From NCBI GenBank assembly GCA_009844425.1, contig VYBN01000011.1, forward strand, positions 124,001 through 188,000: a stretch of DNA of 64,000 nucleotides, read 5' to 3'. This document shows, piece by piece, positions 52,670 to 64,000 of this stretch; within the stretch, counting starts at the first letter, position 1, and each line of letters starts with the position of its first letter. The stretch is from Gammaproteobacteria bacterium (lineage in GTDB: Bacteria; Pseudomonadota; Gammaproteobacteria; Steroidobacterales; Foliamicaceae). A program made the position numbers and the translations under genes. The notes under the pieces were generated by a model that searched no databases, was not told where the DNA came from, and saw nothing but the letters and a program-made list of their open reading frames with translations.

Positions 52670-53788
52670 TTACTCGACGACCACCGCCCGGGCGTTCTCG
52701 CCGGCTTCGCGGAGCTGGGTGATGACCACCTGCTCGCCGTCCCTGAGCGCATTCTCCTGCGCCCTGCCCAGCAACATCAATTCGCCGTCGTAGCCGTGCA
52801 GTTCGACAAGCCGGGACTTCAGCCGCCCGCTCTCGACCACGAACACCTGGTCCTCGCCGTACAGCGCGGTCTCCGGGATCGCCGCGACGGCGGGATAGAG
52901 CCGGTCGTCGAGTTCGATCCGCACGAAGGCGCCGGGGCGGAGCGGGGTGTCGATCGAGGTGTCGAGCAATTCCGCGAAGACCCGCACGCCGCCGCTGGCC
53001 GCGGCGATCTCGCCGCCCAGCCGTTCGATCCGCGCGCCGTATTCCAGTTCGACTTCGCCGACCTTCCAGAAGATCCGCGCCGGCCGGCCCATCAGGCTTC
53101 CCTCGGACATCAGCCGGCCATACTGTTCGTTGGAAAGGGGGAATCCCACCTCCAGCGACGCCGGGTCCACGATGCGCGCCACACGGTCCGAGGTGGACAA
53201 CTGTTTGCCCAGGTTGGCGTTCACGTCCACCAGGACGCCGTCATACGGCGCCACCAGCCGGGTGTCGCGCAGGTCCCGCTCGGCCCGCCGCGCTGCCGCC
53301 TGGCTGCGTTCCAGGCCGGCGCGCGCCATGTCCAGCTCCAGCTCCGCGGTATCGCGCTGCTGGGCCGAGACGTTGCCCTCGGCGAAGAGCGCCTCGATGC
53401 GCTCCATGTCCTGCTCCTTCAGGCGCAACTGCGCCTCGGCCTCGGCCGCGGCGGCGCTCTGTTCGGCCAGCGCGATCTCGTAATCGAACGGATCGACGCG
53501 CAAAAGCAGTTCGCCCGCCTCCACCCGGGCCCCTTCCCGGAAGTTGTCCCCGACCACTGCGATCGGCCCCGGCGTGAGGGCCCGGAGTTCGCTCTCGCGC
53601 CCGGCGACGATTTCGCCGTAAAGTTCGAGCACCGGGCGCAGGTCCTGGAACCGGGCGACGGCGACCCGCACCGGCCACCGGATTTCCGCCTGCTCGACCG
53701 GCGCCATGCTGGGGCGCGTGATCACCAGCAGGGCGATGAGTCCGGCGGTGATCATGGCGATCAGCAGCGGAAGGGTTATGCGTCGCAT
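52670..53788 (-). CDS. RND efflux periplasmic adaptor (HlyD/MFP family)
   Basis: A 372-residue adaptor with an N-terminal membrane anchor (PLLIAMITAGLIALLVIT). Lipoyl halves (ELRALTPGPIAVVG and DTRLVAPYDGVLVDV) flank a helical hairpin (about 90-150, EALFAEGNVSAQQRDTAELE). It would connect the RND pump to an outer-membrane channel. It is transcribed from an AT-rich promoter region next to element E5. Confidence 0.9.
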   Translation of the reverse strand: MRRITLPLLIAMITAGLIALLVITRPSMAPVEQAEIRWPVRVAVARFQDLRPVLELYGEIVAGRESELRALTPGPIAVVGDNFREGARVEAGELLLRVDPFDYEIALAEQSAAAAEAEAQLRLKEQDMERIEALFAEGNVSAQQRDTAELELDMARAGLERSQAAARRAERDLRDTRLVAPYDGVLVDVNANLGKQLSTSDRVARIVDPASLEVGFPLSNEQYGRLMSEGSLMGRPARIFWKVGEVELEYGARIERLGGEIAAASGGVRVFAELLDTSIDTPLRPGAFVRIELDDRLYPAVAAIPETALYGEDQVFVVESGRLKSRLVELHGYDGELMLLGRAQENALRDGEQVVITQLREAGENARAVVVE

Positions 53789-53873
53789 GGGGCCTTATTT
53801 TCCACCATAATTCCAATAAACCAATTCGCCCCACCCTCTCCTCCCGGATTCGCCCCGGAACGCGCGCGTGCCC

Positions 53874-53982
53874 GCCCTTCCTCCTGGCTTCCCTTTCCTG
53901 GAGACGCATGAATACATCCCTGTAGCTTGCTCCGGCATCCCTGCCTCCAATACTCCCGGAAAGGGAAGCCAGGAGGAAGGGC
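53874..53982. repeat. Palindromic element E5 (type B core)
   Basis: Perfect 25-bp arms (53874-53898 and 53958-53982) with a 57-bp type B core (53900-53956) that begins GGAGACGCATGAA. Two TCCC-loop hairpins are inside: TACA-TCCC-TGTA (53913-53924) and GGCA-TCCC-TGCC (53934-53945). It lies between the divergent RND operon and the tRNA-tuf operon, 55 bp from the tuf operon promoter. Confidence 0.9.
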
Positions 53983-54036
53983 TACCGAAGGCGAGAAGCA
54001 TGTCGGGATTGGACGCGCGGGGTGGTGACAGGTGGG

Positions 54037-54065
54037 TTGACTCAGTAATACTGTTGTGACATGAT
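54037..54065 (+). promoter_or_regulatory. Promoter of the tRNA-tuf operon
   Basis: TTGACT (54037-54042), 17-bp spacer, CATGAT (54060-54065), then a GC-rich discriminator (GGGCC) 16 bp before tRNA-Tyr. A near-consensus -35 with a GC discriminator is typical of stringently controlled stable-RNA promoters. All genes from tRNA-Tyr to rpoC may be read from here, with internal promoters possible. Confidence 0.75.
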
Positions 54066-54081
54066 GGGCCGTTACGTCCAC

Positions 54082-54163
54082 GGAGGGGTACCCAAGCGGT
54101 CAACGGGGGCAGACTGTAAATCTGCTGGCTCAGCCTTCGTAGGTTCGAATCCTACCCCCTCCA
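54082..54163 (+). tRNA. tRNA-Tyr (GTA)
   Basis: Acceptor GGAGGGG pairs with CCCCTCC; the anticodon loop CTGTAAA carries GTA (54116-54118). A long variable arm, as in bacterial tRNA-Tyr, is present. The T-arm is GTAGG-TTCGAAT-CCTAC. CCA is not encoded. Confidence 0.97.
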
Positions 54164-54239
54164 GTTTGCGAGGTGGTGGCTCCCCTGGATCTCTTGAGTA
54201 CCCGGCCGGGAATGGACACAACAGGGCTTGCGGAGCATT

Positions 54240-54313
<74 letters not shown>

Positions 54314-54333
54314 ATCGGAAGGGGGAATACGTC

Positions 54334-54406
<73 letters not shown>

Positions 54407-54468
54407 TTTTTTTGCAACCTGATCAACACGCTACGCGCGGGCGCGCGCGATCCGGATAAGGAGAAGTC

Positions 54469-55659
<1,191 letters not shown>

Positions 55660-55662
55660 GAA

Positions 55663-55701
55663 GGAGGGCGTCCCGCCCTCCTCGAAGGCGAGACGCCTTC
55701 G
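55663..55701. repeat. Palindromic element P3 (twin hairpin) after tuf
   Basis: GGAGGGCG, loop TCC, CGCCCTCC (55663-55681), then CGAAGGCG, loop AGA, CGCCTTCG (55683-55701). The first hairpin is identical to that of P1; the second has different arms. It lies 3 bp after the tuf stop and could cap or attenuate the tuf transcript before tRNA-Trp. Confidence 0.85.
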
Positions 55702-55730
55702 CTCCCAGGAGCAGGAATTTGAAACACAAC

Positions 55731-55807
<77 letters not shown>

Positions 55808-55829
55808 GCAAACCCCCGCATGACAGGCG

Positions 55830-56204
55830 ATGAAAGACAGCAACCCCATCAAGACCGGCAACTCCCTCGACGTGGCGTGGCTACTGCTCGCCGCGCTGCT
55901 GCTGGTGGCCGGGGTCTATGCCTACTACGCCTTCGAGGAACTGCCGATCTTCGTGCGCGTGGGCGGCGTGCTGGTGAGCCTGGCGCTGGCCGCCGTGGTC
56001 CTGCTCAGGACCGCCCGCGGGCAGAACGCCTGGCAGTTCGTCCAGAGCTCGCGCGCCGAGCTGCGCAAGGTGGTCTGGCCCAACCGCCAGGAAACCATGC
56101 AGACCACCGCCACCGTGCTGGTCATCGTGCTGATCCTGTGCGTGTTCTTCTGGCTGCTGGACATGGGCCTGGCCGCCATCACCCGCCAGTTTACCGGCGC
56201 CTGA
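55830..56204 (+). CDS. secE: Preprotein translocase subunit SecE
   Basis: A 124-residue SecE with three membrane segments, as in E. coli-type (long) SecE. The conserved cytoplasmic helix reads [20 protein letters not shown]. It clamps SecY in the Sec channel. It is followed by nusG after 17 bp. Confidence 0.97.
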   Translation: MKDSNPIKTGNSLDVAWLLLAALLLVAGVYAYYAFEELPIFVRVGGVLVSLALAAVVLLRTARGQNAWQFVQSSRAELRKVVWPNRQETMQTTATVLVIVLILCVFFWLLDMGLAAITRQFTGA

Positions 56205-56221
56205 GGGAGGAGTAGGGCGAC

Positions 56222-56749
56222 ATGCACTGGTACATCGTTCAGTCGTACTCCAACTACGAGGAAAAGGTGAAGGCCGCCCTGCAGGAGCGCATCGAGCGCG
56301 AGAACATGCAGGAGAAGTTCGGCCGCGTCATGGTGCCCACCGAGGAAGTCGTGGAAATGCGCGACGGCGTCAAGCGCCGGTCCTCGCGCCGCTTCTTCCC
56401 CGGCTACGTGCTGGTGGAAATGGACCTCGACGAGAGTTCCTGGTACCTGGTCAACAGCGTCCCTCGGGTGCTCGGCTTTGTGGGCGGCACCAGCGAGCAT
56501 CCCGAGCCGATCACCGACGAGGAGGCCGACCGCATCCTCCAGCAGGTCGAGGAAGGCTCGGAGAAGCCGCGGCCCAAGGTGGTTTACGAGCCCGGCGAAG
56601 TGGTGCGCGTCGTCGACGGGCCGTTCAACGACTTCAACGGCGTGGTCGAGCAGGTCAACTACGAGAAGAACCGGCTGCGGGTGGCGGTGCAGATCCTCGG
56701 GCGCTCCACGCCGGTCGATCTCAGTTTCGGTCAGGTGCGCAAGGCATAG
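56222..56749 (+). CDS. nusG: Transcription termination/antitermination protein NusG
   Basis: A 175-residue NusG: NGN domain opening [19 protein letters not shown], the [12 protein letters not shown] segment for RNA polymerase contact, and a C-terminal KOW domain with [19 protein letters not shown]. It couples transcription to Rho and ribosomes. Standard length and position. Confidence 0.98.
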   Translation: MHWYIVQSYSNYEEKVKAALQERIERENMQEKFGRVMVPTEEVVEMRDGVKRRSSRRFFPGYVLVEMDLDESSWYLVNSVPRVLGFVGGTSEHPEPITDEEADRILQQVEEGSEKPRPKVVYEPGEVVRVVDGPFNDFNGVVEQVNYEKNRLRVAVQILGRSTPVDLSFGQVRKA

Positions 56750-56764
56750 GGAGGGCGGAAGCTT

Positions 56765-57202
56765 ATGGCGAAGAACGTAATGGCAGTGGTCAAGATGCAG
56801 GTCGGGGCCGGGCAGGCCAGCCCCAGCCCGCCGGTCGGTCCGGCGCTGGGCCAGCACGGCGTGAACCTGATGGAGTTCAGCAACGCCTTCAATGCCCAGA
56901 CCGCCGGCCAGGAGCCCGGCATGATCACGCCCGTCGTGGTCACGATCTACAACGACCGCAGCTTCACCTTCATTACCAAGACCCCGCCGGCCGCCGTGCT
57001 CCTGCGCCGCGCCGCCGGCGTGGACAAGGGCAGTGGCGTGCCCAACCTGGAGAAGGTGGGCGAGGTGACCCGCGCGCAGCTCGAGGAAATCGTGCGCGCC
57101 AAGGACCCGGACCTCACCGCCGCCGACATGGACGCCGCCGTGCGCACCATCGCCGGGACCGCGCGCAGCATGGGGCTGACCGTGGCCGGAGGGGAGGTGT
57201 AG
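56765..57202 (+). CDS. rplK: 50S ribosomal protein L11
   Basis: A 145-residue L11 with the N-terminal [20 protein letters not shown] and C-terminal [10 protein letters not shown] motifs. It binds the GTPase-associated region of 23S rRNA. Start at ATG 56765, 15 bp after nusG; rplA follows after 2 bp. Confidence 0.98.
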   Translation: MAKNVMAVVKMQVGAGQASPSPPVGPALGQHGVNLMEFSNAFNAQTAGQEPGMITPVVVTIYNDRSFTFITKTPPAAVLLRRAAGVDKGSGVPNLEKVGEVTRAQLEEIVRAKDPDLTAADMDAAVRTIAGTARSMGLTVAGGEV

Positions 57203-57204
57203 TC

Positions 57205-57903
57205 ATGGCCCGTTTGAGCAAGAGACAGAAGGCCATGCGCGAGACGCCCGGACGCAGGGACCCGCTGCCCATCGACGAGGCCATCCGCGTCGTGCGCGAG
57301 AGCGCGCCGGCGAAGTTCGGCGAGTCGGTGGACGTGGCCGTTAACCTCAATGTCGATCCGCGCAAGGCCGACCAGATCGTGCGCGGTTCCACCGTGCTCC
57401 CGCACGGACTGGGCAAGGAAATCCGCGTGGCCGTGTTCGCCGACGGCGAAGCCGCCGAAGCCGCCGTCGAAGCGGGCGCCGACGCGGTGGGCCTGGAAGA
57501 ACTCGCCGACGAAATCAAGGGCGGCAAGATCGAGCACGACGTGTATATCGCCGCGCCCAACGCCATGCGCGTGGTCGGGGCGCTCGGCAAGGTCCTCGGA
57601 CCGCGCGGTCTGATGCCCAACCCCAAGTCCGGCACCGTGACGCCCAACGTGGGCGAGGCGGTCCGCAATGCCAAGGCCGGCCAGGTGCGCTACCGCACCG
57701 ACAAGTCCGGGATCATCCACTGCTCGATCGGCAAGAAGAATTTCAGCGAGGAAGCGATCCTCGAAAACCTTACGGCGCTTTTGAACGAACTGGTAAAGGC
57801 CAAGCCGCCCGCGGCCAAGGGCGTTTACATGCAGCGCATCACCCTGTCCTCCACGATGGGGCCCGGCGTGCGCATCGACCAGTCGAGCATAAAGCTGCAA
57901 TAG
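57205..57903 (+). CDS. rplA: 50S ribosomal protein L1
   Basis: A 232-residue L1 with the [20 protein letters not shown] and [12 protein letters not shown] motifs of the family. Besides its ribosomal role, L1 usually represses translation of its own rplK-rplA mRNA. Standard length. Confidence 0.98.
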   Translation: MARLSKRQKAMRETPGRRDPLPIDEAIRVVRESAPAKFGESVDVAVNLNVDPRKADQIVRGSTVLPHGLGKEIRVAVFADGEAAEAAVEAGADAVGLEELADEIKGGKIEHDVYIAAPNAMRVVGALGKVLGPRGLMPNPKSGTVTPNVGEAVRNAKAGQVRYRTDKSGIIHCSIGKKNFSEEAILENLTALLNELVKAKPPAAKGVYMQRITLSSTMGPGVRIDQSSIKLQ

Positions 57904-57923
57904 CGATTACGGAAAGCGGACCC

Positions 57924-58451
57924 ATGCCCCTTAACCTTCAACAGAAGAAAGACCTGGTCGAAGACCTGCGTTCCACCGCCGAGGGCGCGGTGGTCTCGGC
58001 GGCGGCCGACTATCGCGGCCTCAACGTCAAGGAAATGACCGACCTGAGGCGCCGGGCGCGCGGCGCCGGCGTGACGTTGCGCGTGGTCAAGAACACGCTG
58101 TCGCGGCGCGCGGTAAAGGACACGCCCTGCGAGAGTCTCGCCGAGGCGCTGAACGGTCCCACGCTGCTGGCGTTCTCGGACGACGACCCGGGATCGATCG
58201 CCAGGCTTTTCAAGGACTTCGCCAAACAGCACGAGGCGCTTCAACCGCGCGGCTTCGTTCTCGACGGCGTGCTGTATTCCGGCGATCAGACCGGCCGGAT
58301 CGCCACTTTGCCGACGCTGGACGAGGCGCGCGCGAAGTTTCTGGGCGCGCTCAAGGCGCCGATGCAGAAACTGGTTGCGACGCTCGCCGAGCCGCAGGGC
58401 CGCCTGGCGCGGCTGCTGGCCGCGCGGCAGGAACAGGCGGAAGCCGAATGA
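57924..58451 (+). CDS. rplJ: 50S ribosomal protein L10
   Basis: A 175-residue L10, the base of the ribosomal stalk. The N-terminal rRNA-binding domain includes [11 protein letters not shown]; the C-terminal helix binds L7/L12. The rplA-rplJ gap is only 20 bp, so the long L10-binding leader of enterobacteria is not evident here. rplL follows after 49 bp. Confidence 0.97.
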   Translation: MPLNLQQKKDLVEDLRSTAEGAVVSAAADYRGLNVKEMTDLRRRARGAGVTLRVVKNTLSRRAVKDTPCESLAEALNGPTLLAFSDDDPGSIARLFKDFAKQHEALQPRGFVLDGVLYSGDQTGRIATLPTLDEARAKFLGALKAPMQKLVATLAEPQGRLARLLAARQEQAEAE

Positions 58452-58500
58452 GCCGGCTTTTGCATACCCACTATCGATTCATACCCCCAAGGAGCAAGTC

Positions 58501-58881
58501 ATGACCGCAGGAAGAGCAGAAATCCGCGAAGCGCTGGGCAAGATGCCGGTGCTCGAACTGGTTGAACTGATCAAGGAACTCGAGGAAGAGTGGGGCGTCA
58601 GCGCGGCCGCGGCCGTCGTCGCCGGTCCCGCCGCCGGCCCGGCCGAGGAAGCCGCCGCCGAGGAGGAGCAGACCGAATTCACGGTCGTGCTGCAAGGCTT
58701 CGGCGAGTCCAAGGTCAAGGTCATCAAGGCCCTGCGTTCGCTGACCACCCTCGGCCTCAAGGAGGCCAAGGACCTGGTAGAGAGCGCCCCCGCTCCCGTA
58801 TCCGAAGGCGTGTCGAAGGAAGACGCCGAGAAGTTCAAGGCCACGCTAGAAGAATCCGGCGCGACGGTTGAAATCAAGTAG
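58501..58881 (+). CDS. rplL: 50S ribosomal protein L7/L12
   Basis: A 126-residue L7/L12: N-terminal dimerisation helices, an Ala/Glu-rich hinge, and the C-terminal domain ([33 protein letters not shown]). It recruits translation factors to the ribosome. An AAGGAG site precedes the ATG at 58501. The 362-bp gap to rpoB holds elements E6 and E7. Confidence 0.98.
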   Translation: MTAGRAEIREALGKMPVLELVELIKELEEEWGVSAAAAVVAGPAAGPAEEAAAEEEQTEFTVVLQGFGESKVKVIKALRSLTTLGLKEAKDLVESAPAPVSEGVSKEDAEKFKATLEESGATVEIK

Positions 58882-58950
58882 TTGGGCATTGCGCCCCACG
58901 CTGGAGGGAGGGCATTGCCGTCGTGCAACCCTGTACGGCGCTTCGATCCC

Positions 58951-59047
58951 GCCCTGCTTGTGCCCCCTTCTTCCCGGAGGCGCCATCCTGGCTCGATTCT
59001 CGCTGTCCTGCTCCAACGCTCCTGGAAGAAGGGGGCACAAGCAGGGC
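58951..59047. repeat. Palindromic element E6 (type A core) between rplL and rpoB
   Basis: Perfect 24-bp arms (58951-58974 and 59024-59047) around a 47-bp type A core (58976-59022). Just outside the left arm, GGCGCTTCGATCCCGCCCTG (58937 onward, running into the arm) is shared with the outer side of E2 in reverse orientation. The preceding stretch 58882-58936 holds GAGGGCATTGCC, also found in the relB relic. Confidence 0.9.
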
Positions 59048-59079
59048 TGCGGCGGTGCCAACCGCGCGCACCCACGGAA

Positions 59080-59179
59080 GCCTGTCTCGCGCCATCCCCT
59101 CCTGGGGAGCGTTGGAGCAGGGACAGCGAGAATCGAGCCAGGATGGCGCCTCCCGAGGAGGGGATGGCGCGAGACAGGC
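59080..59179. repeat. Palindromic element E7 (type A core, reversed) between rplL and rpoB
   Basis: Perfect 24-bp arms (59080-59103 and 59156-59179), then after one mismatch GGAG/CTCC, around a reversed type A core (59106-59153). This core is the reverse complement of the E6 core except for a single inserted base, so the two elements can also pair with each other over about 47 bp. The arms of E6 and E7 are unrelated. The remaining 64 bp to rpoB contain no evident promoter. Confidence 0.9.
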
Positions 59180-59243
59180 GAGGGGACAGCGTCCCGGCTC
59201 GTCCGTCGCATCGCGCCGCAGGTTTATTGAGGACTAATTACGT

Positions 59244-64000
<4,757 letters not shown>

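Noticed and set aside
49535-53911. Very long open frame (about 1458 codons) on the plus strand opposite the RND pump and adaptor genes.
   Set aside because: It is a GC-rich shadow of two well-supported RND genes; its product is His/Gln/Arg-rich with no domains.

Overview
The window is a GC-rich (roughly 65% by eye) bacterial chromosome segment. The gene order from 54082 to the end (tRNA-Tyr, tRNA-Gly, tRNA-Thr, tuf, tRNA-Trp, secE, nusG, rplK, rplA, rplJ, rplL, rpoB, rpoC) is the classical gammaproteobacterial tufB/rpoBC arrangement. With a TonB-dependent receptor, RND efflux, Lol/MacB-type ABC systems and a tripartite tricarboxylate transporter, it points to a free-living or host-associated gammaproteobacterium. 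I cannot name the genus. Genes at both edges are cut.

Layout. 1-5.7 kb: a ferrochelatase-like gene, then a MacA-like adaptor, an ABC ATPase and two FtsX-type permeases, ending in a cytochrome c'-like protein. 5.7-11.3 kb: DUF885 lipoprotein, an alpha/beta hydrolase with His at the nucleophile position, a SRPBCC protein, and an EF-G-like GTPase with altered G3/G4 motifs. 11.3-12.2 kb: a relB-type relic and a VapBC-like toxin-antitoxin pair. 12.2-22.4 kb: a coherent carbon-acid island, with a six-gene minus-strand operon (dehydrogenase, racemase-like, OtnK, OtnC, PhoD-like, PhyH-like) divergent from tctCBA and next to a GntR/FCD regulator. 22.7-30.2 kb: TonB receptor, an internally deleted rraA relic, a double serine hydrolase fused through a palindrome, and a second PhoD-like enzyme. 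30.2-37.1 kb: DUF192 and a MoxR-Bat operon. 37.3-49.3 kb: ogt, lipA, M48 and rhomboid proteases, a Gld-type ABC exporter with DUF4340, a site-2 protease, a DPPY methylase and a Rieske oxygenase. 49.5-53.8 kb: an RND pump. 54.1-64 kb: the translation/RNA polymerase operon.

The most striking content is not a protein. At least fifteen palindromic elements lie in this window, in three classes. E elements (about 100 bp; eight copies) have a conserved 47-61 bp core inside perfect 24-31 bp inverted arms whose sequence is largely different at every locus. C elements (about 265 bp; two copies) have a conserved core of about 200 bp inside unrelated perfect 32-34 bp arms. P elements (about 40 bp; five clear copies) are one or two small hairpins with TCC or GGA loops and are mostly embedded in frame in genes. 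Across copies the paired bases change while pairing is kept, and the loops (TCC, TCCN or GGA) stay constant. Two E elements lie between rplL and rpoB, one between rpoB and rpoC, and one joins two paralogous hydrolases into a single reading frame. I regard this as the best candidate for an undescribed system in the window.
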